From the NCBI RefSeq assembly GCF_000378465.1, contig NZ_KB899918.1, positions 62,001 to 126,000 on the forward strand: 64,000 nucleotides of DNA, in the 5' to 3' direction. The translations under genes were made by a program, and so were the position numbers. This document shows positions 37,301-46,209 of this stretch, one piece after another; the first letter of the stretch is position 1; each line of letters begins with the position of its first letter. The notes beneath the pieces are model-generated. The model was not told where the DNA came from, did no database searches, and saw only the letters and a program-made list of their open reading frames with translations. Origin of the DNA: Elioraea tepidiphila DSM 17972 (GTDB lineage: Bacteria; Pseudomonadota; Alphaproteobacteria; Acetobacterales; Acetobacteraceae).

Positions 37301-37720
37301 CGCGAGCGGACCGCGCGTGCCGCCCGTCAGCAGCAGCAACCCCTCGGCGTGATCGAGCAGCGTCGCGAGGGTCACATGCGGCAGCGCCCCAGGCGCGGGA
37401 TCGAGATGCGCGCGCGAGGCGAGCCGCATCAGATTGGCAAGCCCCGGCTCGTCCTTCGCCAGCAGCACCACGGGATCGGTGTGGAGCGACGCGGCGTCCG
37501 CACCCTCGCGCGCGAGGGCGAGCTCGATGCCGACGATCGGCTGGATGCCGGCCTTGGCGCAGGCGGAGGAGAACTCCAGCGCGCCGAACAGGTTGTTTGT
37601 GTCGGTCAACGCCACCGCCGGCATGCCCGCCTCGGCCGCGAGCCTGGGCAGCGTCTCGAGCTTGATCGCACCCTCCGACAACGAGTAGGCGGAGTGGACG
37701 CGAAGGTGGACGAAACCCAT
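34304..37720 (-). CDS. dnaE: DNA polymerase III alpha subunit
   Basis: 1138 residues from the ATG giving MGFVHLRVHSAYSLSEG, the usual DnaE N-terminus; extra open frame upstream is not needed. PHP domain at the start, polymerase core with the three catalytic acids in MPDFDIDFCQDRRDE (two Asp) and a later Asp region, GKKIRAEMEKQRAVF fingers, SGAGSVAAWALAITDLDP active-site loop, and a C-terminal OB fold (about 960-1040). It is the replicative polymerase. One base overlaps the maoC stop. Confidence 0.97.
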   Translation of the reverse strand: MGFVHLRVHSAYSLSEGAIKLETLPRLAAEAGMPAVALTDTNNLFGALEFSSACAKAGIQPIVGIELALAREGADAASLHTDPVVLLAKDEPGLANLMRLASRAHLDPAPGALPHVTLATLLDHAEGLLLLTGGTRGPLARLLLDGQEAAARHWLERLAHRFGDRLCVELHRHGVAEERIAEPAMLALADALGLPIVATNDCFFATPAMHEAHDALLCIADRRLLSEEDRRRVTPEHWFKDEPAMRAAFADLPEACDNTIALARRCAVMARPRDPLLPVSPKVQPGRTEAETVRAMAEAGLARRLAVLGVSEADARPYRDRLDYELSVIEKMGFAGYFLIVADFIQWAKAQGIPVGPGRGSGAGSVAAWALAITDLDPIRFGLLFERFLNPERVSMPDFDIDFCQDRRDEVIAYVRREYGADRVAQIITFGKLQARAVVRDVGRVLGLPFGLVNKIAELIPNNPAKPVTLAQAIEGDPMLRAMRDEDEQVARLMEIALQLEGLYRHASTHAAGVVIGDRPLIELIPLYRDQRSEMLVTQYSMKHVEQAGLVKFDFLGLTTLTILRRAQEMLRSLGIEVDLDRLPLDDARTYAMLQHGDAAGVFQFESQGMRDVLRQMRPDRFEDLIAAVALYRPGPMANIPAYCARKHGEPWEPPHEAIRDILAETYGIMVYQEQVMQIAQVLAGYSLGGADLLRRAMGKKIRAEMEKQRAVFTEGAVARGIDPAKAAEIFDLMEKFADYGFNKSHAAAYALVAYQTAWVKANHPVVFLAASMSLAIANTDKLASLKAEAERMGIEVLPPDVNASDADFQIERGADGALRIRYALAAVKKVGLAAMRGLVAERQRGGPFRSVADFAARIDPRNLNRMQIEYLAHAGAFDSIEPNRRRIAEGAEAIIRRAAAMAEDRASHQIGLFGANGPEPLRLPEVADWPVMDRLAHEAEAVGFHLTKHPLDAYAVALRRLGVVRAAAIAQRVGAGAGRIKLAGSVVAAKERPTRTGAKMCWLRMSDASGSFEVTLFSEVLSRVRPLLVAGERLLVTADARAEGETVRLTAVEVEKLDPAVAAAGTGLKAWLADTAAIAPIKAILSEAGRGRGRVILAPRLENGQEIEVALLGGYAISPALVPAIAALPGVLRVEEV

Positions 37721-38190
37721 CAGCCCGCCGCGTCGGGCGCAGGCGTGCGGCAGCGCACGAGGCCCGCCGCCGTCCACGACAGCACCTGCTCGCCCTTCTG
37801 GTTGAAGGCCTCGACGCGCTGGCGGACAATGCCGCGATCGGGCTTGGAGCGCGAGCGCCGCGCCTCCAGCACGGTGGCCCGCCAGCGCAGCCGGTCACCC
37901 GGCCGTACGGGCGCGAGCCAGCGCAGCTCGTCGAGACCCGGCGAGCCGAGCCCATGGCGCGTCAGCACGTGATCGACCAGCATGCGCATCGTGAGCGCCG
38001 CGGTGTGCCAGCCCGAGGCGATCAAGCCGCCATAGGGGGTGGCGCGCCCGCCCTCCTCGCTCAGATGGAACGATTGCGGATCGTACTCGCGCGCGAAGGC
38101 GACGATCTCCTCGGCGGTCACCGTGCGGTCGCCGAACGCGATCGTCTCGCCCTCGCGGTAGTCCTCGAACCAGCGATCGCGCGGGTCCAT
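37720..38190 (-). CDS. MaoC-family dehydratase
   Basis: 156 residues with a single hotdog: FEDYREGETIAFGDRTVTAEEIVAFAREYDPQSFHL, where the Asp and His of YDPQSFH act in catalysis, then TPYGGLIASGWHTAALTMRM. The family hydrates or dehydrates (R)-3-hydroxyacyl-CoA or related thioesters. The partner pathway is unknown. Tightly coupled to dnaE (one-base overlap) and seven bases from gloA. Confidence 0.82.
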   Translation of the reverse strand: MDPRDRWFEDYREGETIAFGDRTVTAEEIVAFAREYDPQSFHLSEEGGRATPYGGLIASGWHTAALTMRMLVDHVLTRHGLGSPGLDELRWLAPVRPGDRLRWRATVLEARRSRSKPDRGIVRQRVEAFNQKGEQVLSWTAAGLVRCRTPAPDAAG

Positions 38191-38197
38191 CGCCGCC

Positions 38198-38596
38198 TCA
38201 GGATGGCTTGCGCTCGATCAGCTCGATCTTGTAGCCGTCCGGATCCTCGACGAAGGCGATCACGGTGGTGCCGAACTTCACCGGTCCCGGTTCGCGCGTC
38301 ACCTTGCCGCCGGCGGCGCGCACCTTCTCGACCGCGCTCTTGATGTCGGGCACGCCGATCGCGAGATGGCCGAAGGCGTTGCCCAGCTCGTACTTGTCGA
38401 CGCCGTAGTTGTAGGTGAGCTCGATCACCGCGTTCGACGCCTCGTCGCCGTAGCCGACGAAGGCGAGCGTGTATTTGCCCTCGGGCACGTCGCGGCGGCG
38501 CAGCTCCTTCATGCCGAGCAGCTCGGTGTAGAACTTCACGCTGCGGTCGAGATCGCCGACCCGGATCATGGTGTGCAGGAAACGCCCGTCGCTCAT
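38198..38596 (-). CDS. gloA: Lactoylglutathione lyase (glyoxalase I)
   Basis: 132 residues from the ATG behind GAGGAGGGA; the frame continues upstream but the fold begins here. Two VOC modules with four metal ligands: His in FLHTMIRV, Glu in [11 protein letters not shown], His in FGHLAIGV and Glu in YKIELIERK. Length matches the bacterial Ni/Co type. It isomerises the methylglyoxal-glutathione adduct to S-lactoylglutathione. Confidence 0.92.
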   Translation of the reverse strand: MSDGRFLHTMIRVGDLDRSVKFYTELLGMKELRRRDVPEGKYTLAFVGYGDEASNAVIELTYNYGVDKYELGNAFGHLAIGVPDIKSAVEKVRAAGGKVTREPGPVKFGTTVIAFVEDPDGYKIELIERKPS

Positions 38597-38639
38597 GGAG
38601 TCCCTCCTCGGATGAGGGGGGCAGAGTAGGCGGACGCGC

Positions 38640-39467
38640 TCAGGGCGTGAAGCGGCGCGCGACCAGAAAGAGACCGCGCGCATTGGCCGCGTCGATGGTC
38701 GCCGCGCGTTCCGGCATCAGCGTGCGCTCGGCCTCGATCGCGATGCCGGCGAGTCCGGCCGCGGCCGCGCCCTCGACCGTGCGCACGCCGATGGTCGGCA
38801 GATCCGCGCGCAGCTCCTGGCCGGGCTTGGCCCGCTTGACCAGGACGCCACCGGGGCCGTCACGGCGTAGCCCGGCACAACGCGCGAGCAGCGCATCCGT
38901 GCCCTCGATCGCCTCGACGCCGAGCACGAGCCCCTGCTGCACCACCACCGCCTGGCCGACATCCGCCTCGCCGAGCAGGCGGCAGACCGCAGCGCCCCGC
39001 AGGATGTCGGCCTCGTCCTCGGGTGTCGGCGCGCGCGAGGTCAGCACGCCCTCGGGCGCGGTGAGCCCCGCCATCACCGCCTGCACGCCATGGACGCGGA
39101 ACCCCTCCTCCTCGAGCACGCGCACGATGGCGGCGAGCAGACCGTCATCGCCGGCGAAGGCGGCACGCCCGATCCGCGCGAGCAGCCGTGCGCCCTCCGC
39201 ATCGGGCATCAGCGTGAGCAGGGATGGTCGGCGCACCGTGCCGACGAGCACGAGATCCGTGACGCCATGCGCGCGCAGTTGCGCGAGCCCCTCGCCCACC
39301 GCGCCGAGCCTCATGGAGCCATGAGGAAAAGCCGCGACACTCGCGCGGTCGGCATGACCCTCGAGCGCGAGCACGAACACGGGACGGCCGGTGGCGGCGA
39401 CGGCGGCCGCGAGCTGCGCGGGCACCTGCCCGCCGCCGGCGATGATGCCGAGCGTGCCGTCGGTCAC
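38640..39467 (-). CDS. lpxI: UDP-2,3-diacylglucosamine diphosphatase LpxI
   Basis: 275 residues, GTG start. LpxI-type signature: [55 protein letters not shown], and a C-terminal [18 protein letters not shown]. It cleaves UDP-diacylglucosamine in lipid A synthesis in bacteria that lack LpxH. It lies three bases after lpxA. In most alphaproteobacteria lpxB follows it; here a 43-base gap leads to gloA instead. Confidence 0.9.
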   Translation of the reverse strand: MTDGTLGIIAGGGQVPAQLAAAVAATGRPVFVLALEGHADRASVAAFPHGSMRLGAVGEGLAQLRAHGVTDLVLVGTVRRPSLLTLMPDAEGARLLARIGRAAFAGDDGLLAAIVRVLEEEGFRVHGVQAVMAGLTAPEGVLTSRAPTPEDEADILRGAAVCRLLGEADVGQAVVVQQGLVLGVEAIEGTDALLARCAGLRRDGPGGVLVKRAKPGQELRADLPTIGVRTVEGAAAAGLAGIAIEAERTLMPERAATIDAANARGLFLVARRFTP

Positions 39468-39470
39468 GGA

Positions 39471-40319
39471 TCAGGCGGCGGTCTCGACCGCCCCGTTGGC
39501 CTCGGCCTCCTCGCCGAGATCAAGCTCGGCCGGGCCGGCGGCACGGCAGAGCGGACGGCGCCCGCCCGCGCGCATGAAGCCGATCACCTCCTGCACGAGC
39601 GCATCGGTCGGATGCCGGCGCGCGGCCTCGGCGACGCGCAGCGCGAAGGTGCCGTTCTCGTCACGGAACAGCAGGCGGAACGCGGCGCGCAGCGCGTTGA
39701 TCTCGCTGCGCGCGAAGCCGCGGCGCTTCAGCCCGACGAGATTGAGGCCGGTCAGCCGCGCGCGGTTGCCCATCACCAGCCCGAACGGAATGACGTCGCC
39801 CTCGACGCCGCTCATGCCGCCGACGGCGGCGTTGCGGCCGATCCGCACGAACTGATGGATCGCCGCGCCGCCGCCGATATAGGCGGCATCGCCGACCTTC
39901 ACGTGGCCGCCGAACATGACGTTGTTGGCGACGATCACGCCGTCGCCGAGTTCGCAGTCATGCGCCACGTGCGCCACGCACATGATCATGCAGTCGGCGC
40001 CGATGCGCGTCAGGCCGCCGCCCACGCTGCCGCGGTGGATGGTCGCGTGCTCGCGCACCAGGGTGCGCGGCCCGATCTCGACGCGCGTCGGCTCGCCCTT
40101 GTACTTCACGTCCTGCGGCGGCAGGCCGATCGTGGCGAAGGGCATCACACGCACGCCGGGCCCGAGCGTGGTGTGGCCCTCGATCACGACATGCGAGGCG
40201 ATCTCGGCACCCTCGCCGATCGCCACGTCGGCGCCGATCACCGCATAGGGGCCGACGCGGACACCCTGCGCGAGTCGCGCCCCGGGCGCGACCTGCGCCG
40301 TGCTGTGGACGTCGGGCAT
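39471..40319 (-). CDS. lpxA: UDP-N-acetylglucosamine acyltransferase LpxA
   Basis: 282 residues. Left-handed beta-helix of hexapeptide repeats over the first two-thirds (HSTAQVAPGARLAQGVRVG onward). The catalytic His lies in CMIMCVAHVAHDC, and a helical C-terminal domain follows RRGFARSEINALRAAFR. It adds the first acyl chain (from acyl-ACP) to UDP-GlcNAc, starting lipid A. Four bases separate it from fabZ. The last 25 residues are an extra acidic tail. Confidence 0.96.
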   Translation of the reverse strand: MPDVHSTAQVAPGARLAQGVRVGPYAVIGADVAIGEGAEIASHVVIEGHTTLGPGVRVMPFATIGLPPQDVKYKGEPTRVEIGPRTLVREHATIHRGSVGGGLTRIGADCMIMCVAHVAHDCELGDGVIVANNVMFGGHVKVGDAAYIGGGAAIHQFVRIGRNAAVGGMSGVEGDVIPFGLVMGNRARLTGLNLVGLKRRGFARSEINALRAAFRLLFRDENGTFALRVAEAARRHPTDALVQEVIGFMRAGGRRPLCRAAGPAELDLGEEAEANGAVETAA

Positions 40320-40323
40320 CGCC

Positions 40324-40818
40324 TCAGCGGTCCAGGATCATCGCCGCGAAGGTGGATTCGGCCACGACCTGGCCGTCGACCTTCGCCTCGGCCGAGAACT
40401 TCCAGACATTGCCGCGGTTGCGGTCCTTCCGCACATGGATGCGCATCTGATCGCCGGGCACGACGGGACGGCGGAACTTCGCGTTCTCGACCATCATGAA
40501 ATAGACGAGCTTGCCGGCGGCATCGTCGCCCAGCGTCTCGACCACCAGCACGGCCGCGGTCTGCGCCATGCTCTCGATGATCAGCACGCCCGGCATCACC
40601 GGATGCGTCGGGAAGTGGCCCTGGAAGTAGTTCTCGTTGATCGAGACGTTCTTGATGCCGATCGCGCTTGCGTTCGGCACCACATCGACCACCCGATCGA
40701 CCAGCAGGAACGGGAAGCGATGCGGAATCGCGTGCATGATGCGCGCGATGTCCAGCGCCTCGATCCGCCTCGATTCGGCCTTGGGCTCAGCCGTCACGGC
40801 CGCGTCCGTCCCGTCCAT
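40324..40818 (-). CDS. fabZ: 3-hydroxyacyl-[ACP] dehydratase FabZ
   Basis: 164 residues from the ATG just past the lpxD stop (a TTG two codons upstream overlapping that stop is the alternative). Hotdog fold with catalytic His in IPHRFPFLLVDRV and Glu in MPGVLIIESMAQ, FQGHFPTHPVMPG loop. It dehydrates hydroxyacyl-ACP in fatty-acid elongation. A 15-residue polar extension precedes the fold. The lpxD-fabZ-lpxA order is standard. Confidence 0.95.
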   Translation of the reverse strand: MDGTDAAVTAEPKAESRRIEALDIARIMHAIPHRFPFLLVDRVVDVVPNASAIGIKNVSINENYFQGHFPTHPVMPGVLIIESMAQTAAVLVVETLGDDAAGKLVYFMMVENAKFRRPVVPGDQMRIHVRKDRNRGNVWKFSAEAKVDGQVVAESTFAAMILDR

Positions 40819-40820
40819 CG

Positions 40821-41855
40821 TCAATCCGCCTTGCGTCGCCCCTCGCGCGCCGCCCGGTAGAGTGTGGCCACGGCCCGCCAGAACTCGCGCGCCGGGCGGG
40901 CTGGACTGCCGAGCACATCGGTGCGCGCGGGCACATCCTCCATCACCCCGGCCTGAGCCCCGATCCGGGCCTGCCGGCCGATCCGCAGATGTCCCGTCAC
41001 GCCAGCCTGCGCGGCAACCACCACGAAATCGTCCAGGGTTGTCGATCCGGAAATGCCCGACTGGGCGACGACCACACAACACCGACCGAGGCGGACGTTG
41101 TGCCCGATCTGCACCAGGTTGTCCATCCGCGTGCCGGAACCAACCACGGTGTCGGCGGACGAGCCGCGGTCGATCGTGGTGTTCGCGCCGATCTCGACGT
41201 CGTCGCCGAGCAGCACCCGGCCGAGCTGCGGAACGGTGACGAAGCCGTCGGGGCCCTCGGCGAATCCGAACCCCTCCTGCCCGACCTTGGCGCCCGGATG
41301 CAGCACCACCCGGTCGCCGGCGATGCAGTGGCTGATCACCACGCCCGCGCCGATCCGGCAGGCGCTCCCCAGCACCACCCCTTCGCCGACCACGGCGAGC
41401 GGGCCGATCACCGTGCCCGCACCGATCGCCGCGCGACCGCCGATGACCGCACCCGGACCGACCGCGATCCCCCGTCCCAGCACGGCATCGGGGGCGACGG
41501 TCGCCGATGGATGGATCCCCGGCACCACCGCCGGCGGCGGATGGAACAGCGCGGCGACGCGCGCCCAGGCGAGATAGGGCTTCTTCGTCAGCAGCAGCGC
41601 CATGCCGGCGGGCGCCTGACCGGCGTTGCTCGGGTCGAGGATGCAGGCCCCCGCGCGCGAGACCGCCAGGGCCGGCAGATAGCGGCGGTTGTCGAGGAAG
41701 GCGATCCGATCCGGTCCGGCGGCCTGCAACGGGGCGACCCCCGTGATCGGCCGCGCCGGGTCGGCCGCGCCGGCGAGCGTCGCCCCGGCCGCCTCGGCGA
41801 GGCGGGCGAGCGGGTATGGGCCGGCGCCCGGAAAGAACCGGGGATCGCCGATCAC
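40821..41855 (-). CDS. lpxD: UDP-3-O-acylglucosamine N-acyltransferase LpxD
   Basis: 344 residues from the GTG that begins VIGDPRFFP; the open frame upstream lies over ompH. N-terminal uridine-binding domain (about 1-100: [21 protein letters not shown]), then hexapeptide beta-helix ([16 protein letters not shown] onward), catalytic His in [11 protein letters not shown], and a C-terminal helix. It adds the second hydroxyacyl chain to UDP-3-O-acylglucosamine. Starts seven bases after the ompH stop. Confidence 0.95.
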   Translation of the reverse strand: MIGDPRFFPGAGPYPLARLAEAAGATLAGAADPARPITGVAPLQAAGPDRIAFLDNRRYLPALAVSRAGACILDPSNAGQAPAGMALLLTKKPYLAWARVAALFHPPPAVVPGIHPSATVAPDAVLGRGIAVGPGAVIGGRAAIGAGTVIGPLAVVGEGVVLGSACRIGAGVVISHCIAGDRVVLHPGAKVGQEGFGFAEGPDGFVTVPQLGRVLLGDDVEIGANTTIDRGSSADTVVGSGTRMDNLVQIGHNVRLGRCCVVVAQSGISGSTTLDDFVVVAAQAGVTGHLRIGRQARIGAQAGVMEDVPARTDVLGSPARPAREFWRAVATLYRAAREGRRKAD

Positions 41856-41862
41856 GACAGGC

Positions 41863-42648
41863 TCAGTTGCGGCGCGCGGGCGGGACGGCTGCCGGCGCCT
41901 CGGCCGGATCCGGGTCGAGCGGCACGGAGGTGAGCGCCCGGTTGAGCTGGTTCGCCACCGCCTCGCTGATGTCATGGTCCTCGACCGCGAGCACGATCGC
42001 CTGGCGCTGCACCACCATGGTCAGACCGCGCGCCTCGGCGACCTGGCGGATCACGTAGAGCATCACCCGCTCGACCTCGGCGAGCGCCTTCTGGCCCGCC
42101 GCCTGGATCGCCGCGTTGCGCTCGCGCAGGATGCGCTGTCCGTTGGTGATCTGCTCCTGGAGCTCCCGCTCCTTCTCGCGCAGTTGCTCCGGCGTGAGCC
42201 GGGCGCGCTCGGCGGCGAGCGCCTGCTGGGCATCGCGCCAGCGCTGCTGCTCGCGCGCGGAATCCTCCTGGAGGCGGGCGAGCCGGCGCTGCAGCGTCTG
42301 GCGCACCTCGCGCACCGCCACCGACGCCTCGAACACCTCCTGCGCCCCGATCACGCCGATCACCGCCGGGGGCGGTGGCGGGGAACGGTCGAGCGGCGGC
42401 AGCTGCGGCGCTCCCGCCTCGGTCGGGCCGGGCACCTGGCCGGCCGAGGCGGCCGGGCGCTGGGCCGGACGCTGCTGCGGCTGCGCCGCAGGCGGGCGCT
42501 GCGCCGGCGGACGCTGCTGTTGCTGCGGCTGCTGGCCCGGCACGAACCACTGCTGCTGCTGTTGCTGCTGCGCCTGCGCCGGCGCGCCGGGCGCCCAGGC
42601 CGTCGCGGCGAGCGCCAGCGAGGCGAAGGCTGTGCGGATGAACGACAT
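41863..42648 (-). CDS. OmpH/Skp-like periplasmic chaperone with Gln/Pro-rich linker
   Basis: 261 residues. Signal peptide 1-26 (cleavage AQA|Q). The mature chain begins with seven Gln (27-33) and a Gln/Pro-rich region to about 95. The Skp-type coiled-coil domain follows ([19 protein letters not shown], then [19 protein letters not shown] and [21 protein letters not shown]). The position between bamA and lpxD is that of skp/ompH, which shields unfolded outer-membrane proteins. The low-complexity insert is longer than in ordinary Skp. The tail is Pro-rich too. Confidence 0.88.
   Translation of the reverse strand: MSFIRTAFASLALAATAWAPGAPAQAQQQQQQQWFVPGQQPQQQQRPPAQRPPAAQPQQRPAQRPAASAGQVPGPTEAGAPQLPPLDRSPPPPPAVIGVIGAQEVFEASVAVREVRQTLQRRLARLQEDSAREQQRWRDAQQALAAERARLTPEQLREKERELQEQITNGQRILRERNAAIQAAGQKALAEVERVMLYVIRQVAEARGLTMVVQRQAIVLAVEDHDISEAVANQLNRALTSVPLDPDPAEAPAAVPPARRN
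42549..42575. repeat. CTG/CAG triplet run coding for poly-Gln in the OmpH gene
   Basis: TGC-TGC-type triplets repeat about eight times with one TTG change, giving seven consecutive Gln codons (CAG/CAA on the minus strand). It is short, but could gain or lose units by slippage. Confidence 0.5.
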
Positions 42649-42650
42649 GA

Positions 42651-44972
42651 TCAGAACCTCGTACCGAAGCCGAACCGGATCAGCTCGGTCTTGTCATAGC
42701 TCTTCTTCACCACGGCCCAACCGAGGTCAACGTTCACAAGGCCGAAAGGCGAACGCCACGCCACGCCCACACCCACACCCACCCGGGGGCTGGTGTCGTT
42801 GGCGACATTCGGTCCGGAGAATCCGGGCCGGCTCAGCCCGCCGACATCGACGAAGGTGCGACCCTGCACACCGAGATCCTCCGACAGGAACGGCATCGGG
42901 AAGCGCAGCTCCGTCCCCGCGGTCCAGATCAGGCGCCCGCCGAGCGAGTCGTCGGTGGCAAGGTCGCGCGGACCGGCGCCGCCGAGCTCGAAGCCACGGA
43001 GGTTCTCGCCGCCGAGGAAGAAGTTGTCGATGATCCGTTCGCGCTTGCCGTACTGCACGAGATAGCCGGCGCCGGCGCTGAACACGAGCGTATAGGTGCC
43101 CTGGAGATCCAGCAGCCGGGCGATCGGCAGGTAGTAGCTGGCATCGACCCGCGGGCGGAAGAAGCCGACGTCGCCGCCCAGGCCCGAGACGTCCGTGCCG
43201 ATGCGCACAACGTAGCCGTCGGTCGGGTCGAGCCGGCTGTTGCGCCGGTCGTAGGTCAGCACCTGACTGACCTGCGACAGCGTGGTCGTGCCTGCCTGGT
43301 CGCGGATGAACCGCGACGCGTCCGCCTGGATGTTCTCGATCTTGCGCTGCACCAGGGTGTAGCTCCAGGACTGGCGCAGATACTCGTTGAACTCGTAGCC
43401 GAGCCGGAGCGCGAAGCCGACGCGCTTGTCGTCGAAGCTCGAGACCAGCCGGTTGTTGCGGATGATGTAGAAGACGTCGACGCCGGCGACGAGATTGCGG
43501 TCGAGGAAGTAGGGATCGGTCAGCGAGACGTCGAGCTGGCTGCGCCGCTGTGCCACCGTGACCTGGAACTGCCCGTCGAGGCCGGTGCCCACCAGGTTGC
43601 GCTCACGCAGGCCGAACGTGCCGAGCGCTCCCGCATCGGTCGAATAGCCGCCGCCGATGGTGAGCTCGCCGGTCGCTTTCTCCTCGACTTCGACCTGCAC
43701 CACCGCGCGGTCCGGCGCGCTGCCGGGCGCATTGGTGACCTCGACCTTGCCGAAGTAGTTCAGGTCGACGATCCGCTGGCGCGAGCGCGCGATCCGCGCG
43801 GCGTTGAAAGCGTCACCCTCGGCGAGGCGGAACTCGCGGCGAATCACCTGGTCCTTGGTACGGAGATTGCCGACGATGTCGATCCGCTCGACGAAGACGC
43901 GCGGGCCTTCGACGATCTCGAAGACGATGTCGATGGTGCGCGTCTCGGCGTTGCGGGTCAGGCGCGGGCGCACCTCGGCGAAGCCGTAGCCGGCATCCTG
44001 CGCCGCGCGCGACAGCGCCTCGATGCTCTCCTCGACGCGGTCGGCGCCGTACCACGCACCCTCCTGCACCGCGACAGCGCCGCGCAGCGTGTCGGCATCC
44101 AGGTTGCGGATCTGCGAGACGACATCGACCTTCCCGACGCGGTAGCGTTCCCCCTCGTCCACCGTGAAGGTGACGAAGAAGCTGGTGCGGTCGGGGGCGA
44201 GTTCCGCGACCGCCGAGACCACCCGGAAATCGGCGTATCCGTTCTTCAGGTAGAACCGGCGCAGGAGCTCGCGGTCGAACGACAGCCGCTCCGGGTCGTA
44301 CTGGTCGGAGGTCGAGAGGAAACGCCACCACGCGGTCTCGCGCGAGGCCACCACCTCTTGCAGCGTGCTGGTCGAGAAGGCCTGGTTGCCGACGAAGTTG
44401 ATGCGCCGGATCAGCGTGCTCTCGCCCTCGGCGATCTCGAACACGAGATCGACGCGGTTCTGGTCGAGCTCGATGATCTTGGGCTCGATCTGGGCCCCGA
44501 ACCGGCCGCGCCGGGCGTAGATGTCGAGCAGCCGCTGGCGGTCGGCCTGCGCGGCGGCACGGGTGAACACCGCGCGCGGCCGCAGTTGCAGCTCCGCGCG
44601 CAGCACCGCGTCGCCGAGCGCGCGGTTGCCCTCGAAGACGATACGGTTGACGATCGGGTTCTCCACCACCGTCACCACCAGCGTGTCCCCCTCGCGGCGC
44701 AGCGAGACGTCGCGGAAGAGGCCGGTCGCGAACAGGGTGCGCAGCGTGCGGTCAAGCCGGTCCGCCTCGAACGGGTCGCCGGGCTGGGCCAGCATGTAGC
44801 TGCGGATCGTCGACTCCTCGATCCGCTGCGCGCCCTCGATCCGGACGGCGCGAATCACCCCGGCCCCGGCAGCCGAGGCTGCGGGCCCGGCCTGGCGCGG
44901 CTGCGCCTCCAGCGTGGCGACGGTCGGCAGGGCAAGCACGCCCGCAAGCAGGATCAGTCTCAGAGGCGGCAC
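42651..44972 (-). CDS. bamA: Outer-membrane assembly factor BamA
   Basis: About 773 residues from the GTG at 44972, which puts a signal peptide first (LRLILLAGVLALPTVATLEA). Five POTRA domains follow (IRAVRIEGAQRIEESTIRSYM starts the first). The beta-barrel begins around GGGYSTDAGALGTFGLRERN and ends in the C-terminal RFGFGTRF signature. Motifs: VRIGTDVSGLGGDVGF and GGENLRGFELGGAGPRDL. A TTG at 45044 could extend the N-terminus by 24 residues and overlap rseP. It inserts outer-membrane proteins. No ribosome site decides the start. Confidence 0.95.
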   Translation of the reverse strand: MPPLRLILLAGVLALPTVATLEAQPRQAGPAASAAGAGVIRAVRIEGAQRIEESTIRSYMLAQPGDPFEADRLDRTLRTLFATGLFRDVSLRREGDTLVVTVVENPIVNRIVFEGNRALGDAVLRAELQLRPRAVFTRAAAQADRQRLLDIYARRGRFGAQIEPKIIELDQNRVDLVFEIAEGESTLIRRINFVGNQAFSTSTLQEVVASRETAWWRFLSTSDQYDPERLSFDRELLRRFYLKNGYADFRVVSAVAELAPDRTSFFVTFTVDEGERYRVGKVDVVSQIRNLDADTLRGAVAVQEGAWYGADRVEESIEALSRAAQDAGYGFAEVRPRLTRNAETRTIDIVFEIVEGPRVFVERIDIVGNLRTKDQVIRREFRLAEGDAFNAARIARSRQRIVDLNYFGKVEVTNAPGSAPDRAVVQVEVEEKATGELTIGGGYSTDAGALGTFGLRERNLVGTGLDGQFQVTVAQRRSQLDVSLTDPYFLDRNLVAGVDVFYIIRNNRLVSSFDDKRVGFALRLGYEFNEYLRQSWSYTLVQRKIENIQADASRFIRDQAGTTTLSQVSQVLTYDRRNSRLDPTDGYVVRIGTDVSGLGGDVGFFRPRVDASYYLPIARLLDLQGTYTLVFSAGAGYLVQYGKRERIIDNFFLGGENLRGFELGGAGPRDLATDDSLGGRLIWTAGTELRFPMPFLSEDLGVQGRTFVDVGGLSRPGFSGPNVANDTSPRVGVGVGVAWRSPFGLVNVDLGWAVVKKSYDKTELIRFGFGTRF

Positions 44973-45036
44973 TGGCGGTCCCAAAACGCGCGGCGTGTGA
45001 CGGGAGGCGCGACCATATCCGCGGCGGCCCAGCCTG

Positions 45037-46188
45037 TCACCCAAGGAGGCGCGAGAACCAATCGACCACCCTCAGATGCGTGAGGTCGTTCCAGGTCGCG
45101 AGGACAAAGATCGCGAGCAGGATCGCGAGCCCCCCGCGGAAGGCGTATTCCTGGGCGCGCGGTGGCAGCGGCCGGCCGCGCACCGCCTCATAGGCGTACA
45201 TCACCAGATGCCCGCCATCGAGAATCGGAATCGGGAACAGGTTGATCAACGCGAGGTTGACCGACAGCAGCGCCATCAGTCCGATCAGCGGAATGAGCCC
45301 GCCCTCGGCGACCTGGCCCGAAAGCTGCGCGATCCGGATCGGCCCGCCGATCTCGTCCGTGCCGCGCGTGCCGGCGATCATCTGCCAGAGCGCGACCAGA
45401 GTCTGTTCGGTCAGGCGCACGGTCTCCAGCGCGCCGGCCGCCAGGGCGGCGAACGGATCGAGCCGGCGATACTCGGGCACGCCGCCGGCCACGCCCAGCA
45501 TGCCGATGCGCTGGACATTCCCGAATCTGTCGGAAATCTCGCGCAGGTCGGGTGTCGCCGGCAGCGTGACCGCCGCGCCGTCGCGCTGCACGGTCAGGGT
45601 CATGGGCTGGCCGGGCCGCAGCCGCACCGTCGACTGCACGTCCTCGAAGCGCGGCGTGGCCCGCCCGTCGATCGCGACGATCCGGTCGCCGGGCTGAAGC
45701 CCCGCGCGCTCGGCCGCGCTCTCGGCCTGCACGCCCGTGATCACCGGCGCGGTGTCCGGCCGGCCGGCCGTCATGAACATCCCGGCGAGCAGCACGGCGG
45801 CGAGCAGGAAGTTGGCGATTGGTCCGGCCGCGACGACCCAGGCGCGCGCGCCGACGCTCTTCTCGCCGAATGTCTGGCCCTCGCGCCAGACCGGCGGCGG
45901 CTCGCCCTTCGCCTTCGCTTCGGCCACCACCTGCGCCCGGTCGTCCGGGCCCTCGTGGCCATGCAGCTTCACGTAGCCGCCGAGCGGGATCCAGCCGACC
46001 TTCCAGCGCGTACCGGTGCGCCCGGTCCAGCCCAGGATCTCGCGCCCGAATCCGATCGAGAACACATCCACATGCACGCCCACCGAGCGCGCGGCGAGGT
46101 AGTGGCCGAGCTCGTGGAAGAAGATCAGCACGCCGAGGACGAGCAGGAACGGCAGGATCGTGCCGAGAGTGCCGCCGAGGAACTCCAT
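45037..46188 (-). CDS. rseP: Site-2 protease RseP
   Basis: 383 residues. Zinc motif HELGHYLAARSVGV near residue 25, the VFSIGFG pattern, one PDZ domain (about 130-220: ITGVQAESAAERAGLQPGDRIVAIDG), and the third zinc ligand in NLFPIPILDGGHL. Membrane helices at the ends and near 100 and 310. It cleaves anti-sigma factors and leftover signal peptides. Twenty-one bases downstream of dxr, in the conserved dxr-rseP-bamA series. Confidence 0.95.
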   Translation of the reverse strand: MEFLGGTLGTILPFLLVLGVLIFFHELGHYLAARSVGVHVDVFSIGFGREILGWTGRTGTRWKVGWIPLGGYVKLHGHEGPDDRAQVVAEAKAKGEPPPVWREGQTFGEKSVGARAWVVAAGPIANFLLAAVLLAGMFMTAGRPDTAPVITGVQAESAAERAGLQPGDRIVAIDGRATPRFEDVQSTVRLRPGQPMTLTVQRDGAAVTLPATPDLREISDRFGNVQRIGMLGVAGGVPEYRRLDPFAALAAGALETVRLTEQTLVALWQMIAGTRGTDEIGGPIRIAQLSGQVAEGGLIPLIGLMALLSVNLALINLFPIPILDGGHLVMYAYEAVRGRPLPPRAQEYAFRGGLAILLAIFVLATWNDLTHLRVVDWFSRLLG

Positions 46189-46209
46189 GGGGCCCAGGTA
46201 CTCCGTGAT

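Noticed and set aside
34871-37972. 1033-codon open frame on the plus strand opposite dnaE
   Set aside because: Typical antisense shadow in high-GC DNA; no recognisable motifs, while dnaE on the minus strand has every polymerase motif.
44973-45044. TTG start extending BamA by 24 residues
   Set aside because: Would bury the signal peptide behind a long basic stretch and overlap rseP; the GTG at 44972 is simpler.
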